The notes: a model not told the origin generated them from the letters alone. DNA of 64,000 nucleotides from UBA4742 sp037138595 (GCA_037138595.1 JBAXIB010000004.1:62001-126000); one strand, 5' to 3'; counted from the first letter of the stretch, positions 32,468 to 42,025 are shown. Translations and numbers: made by a program.

Positions 32468-33591
32468 CCAACCCCGTAAGCGGCATTGATGCAGAAACAA
32501 TGGCCGTTTACGAGCAACACGCTGACGATTGGAAAGCACAAGGTAATCCCGATCGCGTCGCCGACGCCCAGAAGTTTGCTGGCCGAGTGCGATCGCTCGT
32601 CAACGACTCGGCTCAGCGGCAATCCGACGTGGTCGTTGATCTCGGCTGCGGTCCAGGTTGGTACGCGGGTGCACTGGGCCGGCCAATCATCGCGCTCGAC
32701 GCGTCGAAGGCCATGTTGGACTTGGTCCCATCAGAAGCTCCGCACGCGCTGCGGGTACAAGCTGACCTCGCGACACTCCCATTTCGCGCCGGGAGCTTGG
32801 CTGGAGCTTGGGCCAGCAAGTGCTACGTCCACCTGCCGCAAACTTCGGTACCGCTCGCGCTCGCTGACCTTCACCACACGCTCGCGGCAGGAACGCCGCT
32901 GAACTTGCATGTCTTCGCCGGTGACCTGGAATTTGCCAGCCTTGACGTCAGACATCTGCCAGGACGTCGGTTTTCGACTTGGCCGCCAGAGCGACTCGTC
33001 GATGTCGTCACCGGCGCGGGTTTCGTTGTCGACGAAATCGAAATCCCCGATCAGGCTGGTCGACCATCGATCATCGTTGACGCCACTCGCGCGCCAACGC
33101 TGCCCGATTACGTTGGCGCCGACATGCGTATCTTGATCTGTGGATTGAATCCCAGCGTCTATTCCGCCGAAGTCGGCGTCGGATTTGGCCGTCCCGGTAA
33201 CCGATTTTGGACCGCTGCGCTGGGCGCTGGATTGGCGTCGGAAGATCGCAATCCGCTCCACGCATTTCGAGACCATCGCATGGGAATGACTGATCTCGTG
33301 AAGCGAGCCACGCCAAAAGCCGACGCATTGAGCCGAGACGAATACCGACTGGGTATGGCTCGCATAACACGGCTAGTTGAATGGCTTCAACCGAAAGCGG
33401 TGTGTTTCGTCGGTCTCGCTGGTTGGCGCGCCGCGGTCGATCGGACTGCAGTCGCCGGGGTTCAAACCGAGGGGATCGGTGACGTTCCGGTTTACGTCAT
33501 GCCGTCCACAAGCGGCCTCAATGCAAGGACCACCCCGACACAACTTCGCGAGCACCTCAGCGCCGCCGCGAAACTAGCTGACGCGCGTTAG
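32464..33591 (+). CDS. Methyltransferase fused to mismatch uracil/thymine DNA glycosylase (MUG-like)
   Basis: 375 aa, two domains. Residues ~10-205: class I SAM methyltransferase with motif I DLGCGPG (59-65) and acidic LDASKAML. Residues ~220-375: UDG-superfamily family 2 (MUG/TDG) pattern with GLNPS (227-231), FGRPGNRFW (241-249), MGMTDLVKR (273-281), VCFVGLAGWR (313-322) and MPSTSGLNA (346-354; usually N-P-S-G-L-N-A). The catalytic Asn of GINP is present (N229). ATGA start coupled to the small upstream gene. Substrate of the methyltransferase unknown; single-protein coupling of methylation and base excision is unusual, though similar fusions may exist elsewhere in actinobacteria. Confidence 0.85.
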   Translation: MTNPVSGIDAETMAVYEQHADDWKAQGNPDRVADAQKFAGRVRSLVNDSAQRQSDVVVDLGCGPGWYAGALGRPIIALDASKAMLDLVPSEAPHALRVQADLATLPFRAGSLAGAWASKCYVHLPQTSVPLALADLHHTLAAGTPLNLHVFAGDLEFASLDVRHLPGRRFSTWPPERLVDVVTGAGFVVDEIEIPDQAGRPSIIVDATRAPTLPDYVGADMRILICGLNPSVYSAEVGVGFGRPGNRFWTAALGAGLASEDRNPLHAFRDHRMGMTDLVKRATPKADALSRDEYRLGMARITRLVEWLQPKAVCFVGLAGWRAAVDRTAVAGVQTEGIGDVPVYVMPSTSGLNARTTPTQLREHLSAAAKLADAR

Positions 33592-33594
33592 CGA

Positions 33595-36042
33595 TCAATC
33601 CGAAAGGTTCTTACGCTTTCGGGCCAGTACCACGAGACCTGCGCCGCCAATCAGTAAAACAAGCGCGACAAGCACTAACCCGGCGATCATCGCTCCCGTT
33701 GCCGGAAGACCGTCGGAATTCCCCGCGTCTTCAGTCGCTGCAGCTACCGACGCGTCAGTCACTGTTGTGGTCGTAGTCGGTGCAATCGCGTCGACATAGA
33801 CCCGGCACGGTTGATTGCGCAATGCAGGACAGGGCGCAACGGTCGCGGGAACATTCGGCATCAGGTCCGGAGGAAGCTGCGGCAACTGGATTCGGGAGGG
33901 CCGCGCTACCGAATGACCGATGTCGTTGACCTGGTTGCCGGCCGCTGGAAGGGTTTCGAATTTCCAAAGTGGTTGGTTGCCACCTGGTGCCTCAATGTTG
34001 AGCCGCAGCCGCGATCCCGGCCGAATCACATGGGCGAAAGGAAAGAGCGCTATTTCGACCGGAACGAACTCGCCCGCCGGCAATGATTCGGCGTCGCCGG
34101 CGAGGTCGGTGTGGAACGGAGCCATCGGCGTCGATTGGCCGATATCGAGTTTGCGATGCGACGCACGCAGCCAACCGCTTTGGATGTACTCCTCGACACC
34201 ATCTGGTCGCACCTCGGTCAACGTCACTTCAATATCGGTGTCGGCTGCCGATGAACGAAGCCACAAGTCGACCGCGCCCTCGCCGGCAAAGGCCGTCTTG
34301 GTCGTGAACGGTTGGGTCAGAAAGCTCGTTGAATCCCCAGCCGCAAGTTGTTCCCAATGGATGTCTGGCCCAATTTGGGTTTCGGCTTTGAAGATGTCAC
34401 CACTTCCGCCGTCAAAAGTACTTGCTCGTTTCGACGATGGGTCATAGCGATAACTCGACCATGCATTCGGGTCAGAATCGGAAACCTGACTGGCTGTGTC
34501 AGCCAGCCCACCACCGGGCTGCAAGTAATACGACGTATCGATCGTGCCCGGCACCGGCCAAGCCGAAAACGTGCTCTCCGCGGTGCCTTGCGGCTCGCCC
34601 GGCGTAAGGCCGGCGCCGGTCTCCCAGACCAAACGCACCGCCGGTTCGCTTTCATATGATGCCAATGCTGCGCCGAAACTTGCCGCACCAGTGAATCGGT
34701 CCGGCGGCAGCGGAATCGGCGAGCCGCCGAATACCGAAGTCAAGATTCCCGGCGCTCCTAGTCGCACCAGTGGTTCAACCCGAGGAATTCGCCGGCCAAC
34801 ATAGAAGTCGACAAACTCCATCAATCGCACCAAGTTTTGTGCCGCAAGACCTTCGGTGTGGGTGCCGTTGGTGAGAAATGCTCGAACCGTGGTGTCAGGG
34901 TCGAACTGATCGAGCATCGATGACCACGCTCCGCCGGTTTGCTCGTCTTGAAACGCGCCACCGATATAGACCGGCATCTTGATCTTGTGCACGAACGTTC
35001 GCGGTGACAGTTCGTCACCTCCATCAGCTAGGTAGTAGGGGTTGTCACTAATCTTGCGCAGCAAATCGATGCTTTGAAGCCGCAGTTTCTGATTCTCGGC
35101 GCACACCGTGTCGCCTTCGTCGATTCGCGTTCGTACCCAACCATGGGCCGCCGGTTTCGCCGAATCCATCCGTTCATTAGCCCACGAGACGGCAAAACCA
35201 GTATTGAGAATTCCGCCGGGATAGAGCGTTGACCGGAACGTGTCGGCGATGACCGAAAGCGGCGTAATCGCTCGTAAGTGCGGTGGATTGTTCTGGGCAA
35301 CAAAAAGTTGGCTGATCCCCATGTATGAGATGCCAACCATTCCGACGTCACCATTCGACCAAGGTTGATTGGCAAGCATCTCGATCGCGTCATAGCCATC
35401 GCGGTTCTGGAGTTCTTCGAAAAAGTCAAACGCTCCGCCTGAACAGGTCGTCCCGCGCACGTTCAGACCAACCACCACATATCCCTGAAACGGGAACACC
35501 GCCGCTTCCGCTGGCGCCGCACCTGGCTTTGAGGGGTCGTAGCCCGAGTAATCCACCAACACCGGCCACGGTTTCGGAAACGCTTTTTCATCGGGGAAGG
35601 TGATATTTGCACTCAATGTCGTGCCGTCGCGGGTCGGGATATACGTAAACCCCTGCGACAACACCGGCGCATTTGGCTGCTGATAAAAAGTCGGGTCCGG
35701 CGTGTCACCCGGGTCAGTGACCGTTACCGCATTCGACGACTGCGACTCGGACCGCACGCGATAGCCAATTCCCGCTGGCACCCGCCGAAAGAGGTACGCG
35801 CCCTGCGAATCGGCGACGCCGGCCGGTGGCTCCCAGTCCTTGTGGTCACTCGCCACGACTTGATCGCCGCTGTCGCGTAGTTCAACTGAGGCGCCGGGGG
35901 TCAAGCCCGTAACCGAGACTTGGTTAATGCTTCCCCTCGCTACGAACGGTGCATTGGCTCCAACTGGCGACGCGCTCGCCAACGCGAGCACTGCAAAGGC
36001 CAAACCCATTGTCGTCGCAATCGCGACCACACGGAACTTCAT
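33595..36042 (-). CDS. Secreted CocE/NonD-family hydrolase with LPATG anchor
   Basis: 815 aa from ATG 36042, where a signal peptide begins (MKFRVVAIATTMGLAFAVLAL, then ASPVGANA). Order: an N-terminal beta domain, the S15/CocE alpha/beta hydrolase with nucleophile elbow MVGISYMGIS and VGLNVRGTTCSGG, then a PepX-C-like jelly roll (AVDLWLRSSAADTDIEV, SRLRLNIEAPGG). The C-terminus is LPATG (about 779-783), a hydrophobic helix and ARKRKNLSD: a sortase substrate signal, so it is probably fixed to the cell wall. Would hydrolyse an amide or ester outside the cell. No sortase gene is in the window. A 40-residue extension to 36162 is excluded because the signal would be internal. Confidence 0.88.
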   Translation of the reverse strand: MKFRVVAIATTMGLAFAVLALASASPVGANAPFVARGSINQVSVTGLTPGASVELRDSGDQVVASDHKDWEPPAGVADSQGAYLFRRVPAGIGYRVRSESQSSNAVTVTDPGDTPDPTFYQQPNAPVLSQGFTYIPTRDGTTLSANITFPDEKAFPKPWPVLVDYSGYDPSKPGAAPAEAAVFPFQGYVVVGLNVRGTTCSGGAFDFFEELQNRDGYDAIEMLANQPWSNGDVGMVGISYMGISQLFVAQNNPPHLRAITPLSVIADTFRSTLYPGGILNTGFAVSWANERMDSAKPAAHGWVRTRIDEGDTVCAENQKLRLQSIDLLRKISDNPYYLADGGDELSPRTFVHKIKMPVYIGGAFQDEQTGGAWSSMLDQFDPDTTVRAFLTNGTHTEGLAAQNLVRLMEFVDFYVGRRIPRVEPLVRLGAPGILTSVFGGSPIPLPPDRFTGAASFGAALASYESEPAVRLVWETGAGLTPGEPQGTAESTFSAWPVPGTIDTSYYLQPGGGLADTASQVSDSDPNAWSSYRYDPSSKRASTFDGGSGDIFKAETQIGPDIHWEQLAAGDSTSFLTQPFTTKTAFAGEGAVDLWLRSSAADTDIEVTLTEVRPDGVEEYIQSGWLRASHRKLDIGQSTPMAPFHTDLAGDAESLPAGEFVPVEIALFPFAHVIRPGSRLRLNIEAPGGNQPLWKFETLPAAGNQVNDIGHSVARPSRIQLPQLPPDLMPNVPATVAPCPALRNQPCRVYVDAIAPTTTTTVTDASVAAATEDAGNSDGLPATGAMIAGLVLVALVLLIGGAGLVVLARKRKNLSD

Positions 36043-36213
36043 GACATGAGTAGCAACCACATCAGGCCTTTCGTCCGATTGCTTCTCATCGATCTGATCG
36101 CGAGTGTTGAAGCAGAAAAGACCGTACCAGTCGCGCCCGAAATCGTGGACGCGCGCCGACATTGTCCCCTAGCGATTAGGCACATTTCACCGACTCCGCC
36201 GCGACTTCGCTGC

Positions 36214-36219
36214 TACCGT
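36214..36219 (+). promoter_or_regulatory. Leaderless -10 hexamer (TACCGT) for the CrtC-like gene
   Basis: TACCGT, exactly 6 nt, then ATG 36226. Confidence 0.55.
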
Positions 36220-36225
36220 GCCGCT

Positions 36226-37227
36226 ATGCGAATCCGTCTTGACCCCATCGACGAATACATGCATGAGCTCGGTCCTGAGACCAATTTCAACGAGAGCATG
36301 TACTTCAATGTGTATGACCCCAAGGTGAAGGTCGGTGCATTTTTTCGACTTGGCAACCGCGCCAATGAGGGAACCGGCGAAATGACCTTGTGCGTCTACT
36401 TGCCTGATGGTCGCGTCGGATTCATGTTCAAACGACCGGAAGTCACCAGCAACGATGCATTTGATGCGGCGGGAATGACATTCGAAGTCATTGAGCCATT
36501 CGAACATCTCCGAGTGACCTATTCAGGCAAAGTTGTGCTCCTCGAAAATCCGCTCGACATGGCCGATCCCCGACAAGCCTTTACCGAAAACCCCTATGGC
36601 GAATGCACCGCCACCATCGATTACACCCGCGTCAGCGACATGTTCGGTGGCGAACCCGAGGAAGCACACGAGCGACCAGGCGAAGAATTCGCCAAGGGTC
36701 ACTACGAACAACTTGTTCGGGGCGTTGGAACAATCACGGTTGACGGCGTCACCTACGACATCGATGGCTACGGATTGCGTGACCATTCGTGGGGACCACG
36801 CTATTGGCAAGCGCCGTATTACTACCGTTGGCTTACCGCCAACATGGGCGGTGAGTTCGGATTCATGGCATCACGAGTTGCCCGCCGGGATGGCAAAGGC
36901 ACCCGAGGAGGATTTGTTTGGGACGGCGATCGCATCCACCTCTGCCGCGACATGGAAGTCGCAACCGAATGGTCCGGCGACGATTCGTATCACCAACAGA
37001 TCGAAGCCGTACTCCGATCGACTGCCGAAGACGGTTCGCCCCTCGAGTGGCGGGTCAAGGGTGAAGTACTCAACCTCATTCCCCTTCGCAACCGCCGCGA
37101 AGGAATGGTCACCCGAATATCTGAAGGGCTTACCCGCTGGACCCTCGAAGATGGTCGCGTCGGGTTCGGCCTGTCGGAATATCTCGATCAAATTGTCGAC
37201 GGCATGCCCGTAGGCCTCGACGAATAA
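36226..37227 (+). CDS. CrtC/AttH-type lipocalin-like protein (DUF7064/7065-like)
   Basis: 333 aa. Two beta-rich halves; the second has the motif DGYGLRDHSWGPRYWQAPYYYRW, seen in hydroxyneurosporene synthase (CrtC)-like and DUF7064/7065 proteins. CrtC hydrates carotenoids, but many relatives act on other isoprenoids or are uncharacterised. Start ATG 36226 by leaderless -10. Immediately upstream of a carotenoid oxygenase (41-bp gap), so isoprenoid modification is plausible. The family name is moderately certain. Confidence 0.7.
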   Translation: MRIRLDPIDEYMHELGPETNFNESMYFNVYDPKVKVGAFFRLGNRANEGTGEMTLCVYLPDGRVGFMFKRPEVTSNDAFDAAGMTFEVIEPFEHLRVTYSGKVVLLENPLDMADPRQAFTENPYGECTATIDYTRVSDMFGGEPEEAHERPGEEFAKGHYEQLVRGVGTITVDGVTYDIDGYGLRDHSWGPRYWQAPYYYRWLTANMGGEFGFMASRVARRDGKGTRGGFVWDGDRIHLCRDMEVATEWSGDDSYHQQIEAVLRSTAEDGSPLEWRVKGEVLNLIPLRNRREGMVTRISEGLTRWTLEDGRVGFGLSEYLDQIVDGMPVGLDE

Positions 37228-37268
37228 CAGTCCACTAAACGGAGCACGCCTCTGGGAGGGCATCCACC

Positions 37269-38690
37269 TTGAGTATTGACACCAACCCCAACGCGGATTC
37301 CAAACCGAGCCGATACCTGCAGGGAAATTACGCCCCGGTATTCGAAGAACTCGATGAGGCCGACCTTGAAGTGATCGGCCACATACCCGAAGCGCTCACC
37401 GGCGCGTATTTACGCAATGGCCCCAATCAGCAATTCACGCCGCTCGGCCGCTATCACGTGTTCGACGGTGACGGCATGATTCACGCGGTGTCGCTCGATG
37501 GCGGCCGCGCCCGCTACCACAATCGATTCGTGGAAAGCCGCGGGCTACTCGCCGAACGCCGAGCCGGCCACGCCCTGTACGGCGGCCTAAGTGAATTCAC
37601 CTTTCCCGACCAAGCCGTGATTGATGAGGGCGGCATGATGAAAAACACCGCCAACACCAATGTGATCCGGCACGCCGGTCGCATTTTGGCGCTCATGGAA
37701 GGCGCTCCTCCCACTGAGCTCTCCACTGAACTCGACACGCTTGGTGAGTACAACTTCGATGGACAACTCGCCGGAGCCATGACTGCGCATCCCAAATGGG
37801 ATCCAGAAACTGGTGAGTTGTTGTTTTTCGGTTACAGCCCTTTTCCCCCGTACTTGCGGTTCCATGTCGCTGACGCCAGCGGCCGACTCATCCGAAATGT
37901 CGACGTCACCCTCCCCCGGTCGGTGATGATGCATGACTTCACGGTGACGCGCGACCACGTCGTCTTTTTCGACTTGCCGGCCGTGTTTGATTTTGACGCC
38001 ATGATGCATGGCGGAACTTCGATCACGTGGCAGCCACAACATGGTTCACGCATCGGCGTGTTACCTCGCGACGCCAGCCAAGACGATGTGACTTGGTTCG
38101 AACTTGACCCGTTCTTTGTCTTTCACTTCCTCAACAGTTGGGACGACGGAGACACCATCGTGATCGATGGGTGCCGCGCACCACGCATGCCGGTGGCATT
38201 TGGCGATGAGGTACTGACCGCAGCCGCCCATCCGACCCTTCACCGTTGGACCGTCAACCTCAAGTTGGGTTCAGTCACCGAATCGCAGCTCGATGACCGA
38301 CCGGGCGATTTCCCCCGGGTCAATCACCACCGGTCAGGGTTGGCAAACCAGTACGGCTATGTCGCGGCTGGACCGTGGACGGTCGATGACGTGCAGTTCA
38401 AGTCGGTCATCAAGTACGACCTCCAAGCCGGAACATCTCAAATCCACCACTATGGCGGTGGCGGCGAACACATCGAATGCGGCGAAGCGGTTTTTGCTCC
38501 CGACCCAGCGGGAACCGCCGAAGATGATGGCTGGCTCATCAACTTTGTGACTGATCGCGCGACCGAAATTAGCGAGTTGGTCATCGTCGATGCACGCGAC
38601 GTCGAAGGCGATGCGGTTGCCCGCATCCTGATGCCACAACGAGTCCCGACCGGATTTCACGGAAATTGGATGCCCGACCAACAGTACTGA
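37269..38690 (+). CDS. Carotenoid oxygenase family protein
   Basis: 473 aa, seven-bladed beta-propeller. All four iron-binding histidines are visible: His174 (TAHPKWDP), His222 (MMHDFTVT), His286 (VFHFLNSWD) and His464 (TGFHGNW); LRNGPNQQF and HVFDGDGMIHAV at the N-terminus are classic. Cleaves a double bond in a carotenoid, apocarotenoid or stilbene with O2. TTG start with GGGAGGG upstream. Coupled with the CrtC-like gene. Followed by a hairpin that covers the stop codon. Confidence 0.92.
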   Translation: MSIDTNPNADSKPSRYLQGNYAPVFEELDEADLEVIGHIPEALTGAYLRNGPNQQFTPLGRYHVFDGDGMIHAVSLDGGRARYHNRFVESRGLLAERRAGHALYGGLSEFTFPDQAVIDEGGMMKNTANTNVIRHAGRILALMEGAPPTELSTELDTLGEYNFDGQLAGAMTAHPKWDPETGELLFFGYSPFPPYLRFHVADASGRLIRNVDVTLPRSVMMHDFTVTRDHVVFFDLPAVFDFDAMMHGGTSITWQPQHGSRIGVLPRDASQDDVTWFELDPFFVFHFLNSWDDGDTIVIDGCRAPRMPVAFGDEVLTAAAHPTLHRWTVNLKLGSVTESQLDDRPGDFPRVNHHRSGLANQYGYVAAGPWTVDDVQFKSVIKYDLQAGTSQIHHYGGGGEHIECGEAVFAPDPAGTAEDDGWLINFVTDRATEISELVIVDARDVEGDAVARILMPQRVPTGFHGNWMPDQQY

Positions 38691-38705
38691 ACCGACGCTC
38701 GGTTC
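38689..38705. terminator. Bidirectional hairpin between convergent stops
   Basis: GAACCGA-CGC-TCGGTTC: perfect 7-bp stem with a 3-nt loop, touching the TGA of the carotenoid oxygenase and the TAG of the LLM gene. No U-tract. Confidence 0.6.
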
Positions 38706-39685
38706 TACTGAAGCGCGAGATCTCGAACTGCTTGCCGTTGGTCAACTCCCGGAAACGGGAAGATTGCCAGGGCGGGGGTGGTCACACCATTGTCGACATA
38801 GCGCTGAATGTGTTCACGACACTGCTCCGGCGAACCGTGAACAATCAGTTGGTCCACCACCTCGTCAGGGATTGCGGCCAACGCGGCTTTACGATCGCCT
38901 TCCTTCCAAAGGCGCCACATCTCGCCGAGTTGTTCACTTCGACCGAGCCACTCGTGAAAGGCCGCGTAGACCGGCACATTGAGATAGGCCGCGATGGCAA
39001 ATTTTCCCATGGCTCGAACAGTGTCGGCATCGGTCGTAGGAGCCACAAAAATGCGCGCCACGATTTCCTTTTCGGTGCCATCGTCATTCGGCCCGAATTG
39101 ACGCACGATCGGAGCCACGGTTTTCACATCCTCCGCCGATAGCCAGTTGATGATTGCGCCATCGCCTTCGCGGCCAGCGAGCTTCAACATGCCCTCTCGG
39201 AGCGCGCCAACCAGAATTGGTACCCGCGCTGGCGGAACGATGCCAAGTTTGAACCCCTTGACCTTGAAGGTGTCATAGGTCTCGGTGACTTTCTCACCCG
39301 TCAATGCGAGACGCAAGAATCGAATCATGTCACGCGTTCGCTTATAGGGCTCTTCAAACGGGATGTCGTTCCAACGCTCCACGATGACATCGCTTGACGT
39401 TCCCAATCCGAGCACAAATCGACCCGGCGCAGCCTGTGCGATCGAGCCAACACTTTGGGCCAATGTCGCCGGCCCACGGGTGAACACGGGGACGATCGCG
39501 TTTCCGAGCCGCAATGTCGGCGCCCAAACCGACGCCAATGCCAACGGAGTAAACGCGTCGGCGCCGTTGGCCTCCGACGACCACACGTCGGTGTAACCAA
39601 GGTCGACGAGTTCTTCAAACCACTCGCGTTGATCCACCAAAGGCACATGGTCAAATGGAATCGTCATGCCATGTCGCTGGGTCAT
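38705..39685 (-). CDS. LLM-class (F420-dependent-type) oxidoreductase
   Basis: 326 aa. MTIPFDHVPLVDQREWFEELVDLGYTDVWSSEA, LGNAIVPVFTRGPATLAQSVGSIAQAAPGRFVLGLG and VPILVGALREGMLKLAGREGDG in sense define the luciferase-like barrel. Start ATG 39685 has AAGG upstream. Downstream of a thioesterase-like gene by 32 bp, suggesting a two-gene operon acting on an acyl-CoA or lipid. Confidence 0.9.
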   Translation of the reverse strand: MTQRHGMTIPFDHVPLVDQREWFEELVDLGYTDVWSSEANGADAFTPLALASVWAPTLRLGNAIVPVFTRGPATLAQSVGSIAQAAPGRFVLGLGTSSDVIVERWNDIPFEEPYKRTRDMIRFLRLALTGEKVTETYDTFKVKGFKLGIVPPARVPILVGALREGMLKLAGREGDGAIINWLSAEDVKTVAPIVRQFGPNDDGTEKEIVARIFVAPTTDADTVRAMGKFAIAAYLNVPVYAAFHEWLGRSEQLGEMWRLWKEGDRKAALAAIPDEVVDQLIVHGSPEQCREHIQRYVDNGVTTPALAIFPFPGVDQRQAVRDLALQ

Positions 39686-39717
39686 AGGTACATACCTTTC
39701 AAGTCAATTGACGGTGA

Positions 39718-40509
39718 TCAGGAAGAAGCTTTCGAAACCGGCGTCCATTGCCGCACAATTGCCGATTGACTTGCGGCCGCCATCAAGGTGCCGTCGGGTG
39801 CCCACAACGAAACCGTGCCGTGTCCAAACCCGCGCGCCACAAGATCGATCCGGATATCGATCATCACCCATTCGGTCGGCACAACAGCACCAACTCGAAT
39901 CGTGTTGTCGAGACTGTTGCTCATTGTCTCTTGGGCAAGCGCTTGGCCAATCCCAAGCGGCACATAATCACCAAGGACCGCAAGCGCGGGCGCCGACACC
40001 TCAAGGACATCGGGCAGCCGAGTCCACAACACGGTTTGCCCAATCGATGGGTCAGACTTTGCCCAACGTTGATCGAGTCGCGTCATGATTGAATCTTCGA
40101 CGTTCCAACGACCTTCGCGCGGCAGGCACTCATCGGGCGGCGGTACCTCGGGCATGACCGGCCACTGTCCGCTATAGGGCAAGTCACGATCGCCGAGCGC
40201 TGCATTTACGGTCAGAATTTCGGTATTGCCCACGTGGCAGGTTGCTCGAGCTTGCGTGACCTGTCGGCCTTCCGATGCCACAGTGACGTCAATGTCCATC
40301 ACTGACGGCGGTCGGGCATAAGACAGGTATTGCGCAGTCGCCCAGATGATGGGACGTCCGGTGCTCCCTTCAAGCGCAGAAATAGCCGCTCCAAGCGCGC
40401 ATCCGCCGAACAAGAACCCATGGCCAGTGGAGATCCCCGGCGTCACCGGCAAGCACCAACGCATCGGGTTATGAGTCGCTGTCAGACCTAGCCATTCGCG
40501 AACATCCAC
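39718..40509 (-). CDS. TesB-like acyl-CoA thioesterase
   Basis: 263 aa double hot-dog: the first half ends at ISTGHGFLFGGCALGAAISALE (GG loop) and RPIIWATAQYLSYARPPSVMDIDVTV; the second half has RVGAVVPTEWVMIDIRIDLVARGFGHGTVSLWAPDGTLMA in sense (the TesB second-domain strand). Would hydrolyse acyl-CoA. GTG start supported by TAGAGT at 6 nt. Divergent from the amidase gene. Confidence 0.8.
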   Translation of the reverse strand: MDVREWLGLTATHNPMRWCLPVTPGISTGHGFLFGGCALGAAISALEGSTGRPIIWATAQYLSYARPPSVMDIDVTVASEGRQVTQARATCHVGNTEILTVNAALGDRDLPYSGQWPVMPEVPPPDECLPREGRWNVEDSIMTRLDQRWAKSDPSIGQTVLWTRLPDVLEVSAPALAVLGDYVPLGIGQALAQETMSNSLDNTIRVGAVVPTEWVMIDIRIDLVARGFGHGTVSLWAPDGTLMAAASQSAIVRQWTPVSKASS

Positions 40510-40515
40510 CGCCGC

Positions 40516-40521
40516 ACTCTA
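40516..40521 (-). promoter_or_regulatory. Leaderless -10 hexamer (TAGAGT) for the thioesterase gene
   Basis: TAGAGT, exactly 6 nt, then GTG 40509. Confidence 0.55.
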
Positions 40522-40571
40522 GAACCTGACGAAGCATGCGCCGGCAAGCAACCTGTGCGACACTCCGAGAC

Positions 40572-41966
40572 ATGACTGTGACTCCATGGCTTGGTGATAC
40601 CTGTTCGTTGGTTGATGCATTTCGATCGGGCGAGCGCTCGCCGGTCGAGGAACTTGAGGCCACGCTGGCCGCCATCGAAGCAAGTTCGCTCAATGCGTTT
40701 TCGTTTGTTGACGCTGAGCGGGCACTTGATCGCGCTCAGGCTGCCGATGTATCGCTGCCATTTGGGGGCGTGCCGATAGCAGTTAAGGAACTCGACTCGG
40801 TTGCGGGCTGGCCCAATACCGAAGCATCGATGGTGTTCAAAGACCGAATCGCCACTTATGACAGCACCATGGTTGAACGCCTCAAGGCACGAGGCGGAGC
40901 CAATTTGATCGGGATGACCACCGCGAGCGAGTTCGGTGGCCTCAATGTTTCGGTCACCAAACTCAACGGCATAACCGGTAACCCATGGGATCCAACTCGA
41001 ACCGCGGGTGGCTCGTCGGGCGGGAGCGCGGCTGCCGTCGCCGGCGGCCTCATAACGATCGCGACCGGAGGTGACGGCGGCGGATCAATCCGAATCCCGG
41101 CCGGATTCAATGGCTTGGTCGGCATGAAGGGCACCGCCGGTCGGATCCCCCGTGGACCAAACATGACCGTTGGCAACATGACTGTTACCACCGGATGCCT
41201 TGCTCGATCGGTTCGAGACGTCGCTCGTTGGTGGGATGTGTGCAGCGGTTATGACATCCGCGACCCGTACAGCCTTCCGCGAATCGATGGATGGGAGGCC
41301 GGACTCGGGAGCCAAGTCCTCAACGGACTCAAAGTGGCGATCGTGCCCAACCTCGGCAGTGCGATCATCCGACCGGAATTAGCCGAACTCGTGACCGGCA
41401 CCGGCGAGATGCTCGCTCGAGTCGCCGGCATGACCATTGTTGATGGGGTCGAAGTCGCAATCCCTGGTCTCGGCTATGAGTGGGCCATTTCTGGCCTTGC
41501 ATCCCTATTGATTGACCTCGGCGATGCCTGGCCGGCCTGCGAAGAGGACCTCACCAAGGAAATTGCATTCGGCATGTCCATGGCGACTGGTGCGTATGAC
41601 TTGAACATGGCTGCCCAAGTTGATGTCGCTCGCACGAGGGCGAACGAAGCGGTCGCCGACTTGTTTGACCAGGTCGACATTGTGATCTGCGCCACAAATC
41701 CCGATGCGGCCTATCCAGCCCACATTGGAGCCAACACTCGAGTCGGAGCAATCAAGGTTGGCCTCGAAAACAACGGGGCGCTCACCGTGCCCGCAAATAT
41801 CGCCGGTATTCCATCGATCGCCGTGCCAATCGGACTGCTTGACGGCCTACCGGTGAGCATGCAAATCATGGGCCGCCACCACAGCGATGCCACGCTGTTC
41901 GACCTCGCCCAGGTGATCGAGCGAGAGCAATCGTGGCCGCTCGTGGCGCCAGCGACGCCAAAGTAG
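40572..41966 (+). CDS. Amidase-signature family hydrolase
   Basis: 464 aa from ATG 40572; an earlier in-frame start at 40536 is less likely. Ser-Ser-Lys triad parts are present: IAVKELDSV (Lys), TRTAGGSSGGSAAAVAGG (structural Ser/nucleophile region) and GGDGGGSIRIPAGFNGLVGMK with the nucleophile Ser. Hydrolyses a carboxamide; the E after the Lys (usual D) is a minor variant. Substrate unknown. GACACT 7 nt upstream is a weak leaderless -10. Confidence 0.9.
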   Translation: MTVTPWLGDTCSLVDAFRSGERSPVEELEATLAAIEASSLNAFSFVDAERALDRAQAADVSLPFGGVPIAVKELDSVAGWPNTEASMVFKDRIATYDSTMVERLKARGGANLIGMTTASEFGGLNVSVTKLNGITGNPWDPTRTAGGSSGGSAAAVAGGLITIATGGDGGGSIRIPAGFNGLVGMKGTAGRIPRGPNMTVGNMTVTTGCLARSVRDVARWWDVCSGYDIRDPYSLPRIDGWEAGLGSQVLNGLKVAIVPNLGSAIIRPELAELVTGTGEMLARVAGMTIVDGVEVAIPGLGYEWAISGLASLLIDLGDAWPACEEDLTKEIAFGMSMATGAYDLNMAAQVDVARTRANEAVADLFDQVDIVICATNPDAAYPAHIGANTRVGAIKVGLENNGALTVPANIAGIPSIAVPIGLLDGLPVSMQIMGRHHSDATLFDLAQVIEREQSWPLVAPATPK

Positions 41967-42002
41967 CTATCGACGCACCAGCCATTTGGGGGCGACGAGT
42001 TT

Positions 42003-42025
42003 TTGTCATACCCCCGTTTCATACT
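42003..42025 (+). promoter_or_regulatory. Possible DNA-damage-type promoter of the 67-aa gene
   Basis: TTGTCATAC-N8-CATACT, then 7 nt and ATG 42033. It shares TGTCRTACCC with the nuclease promoter at 26342 and has the same 11-nt gap to the second hexamer, but that hexamer is CATACT, not TAnnnT. Confidence 0.35.
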
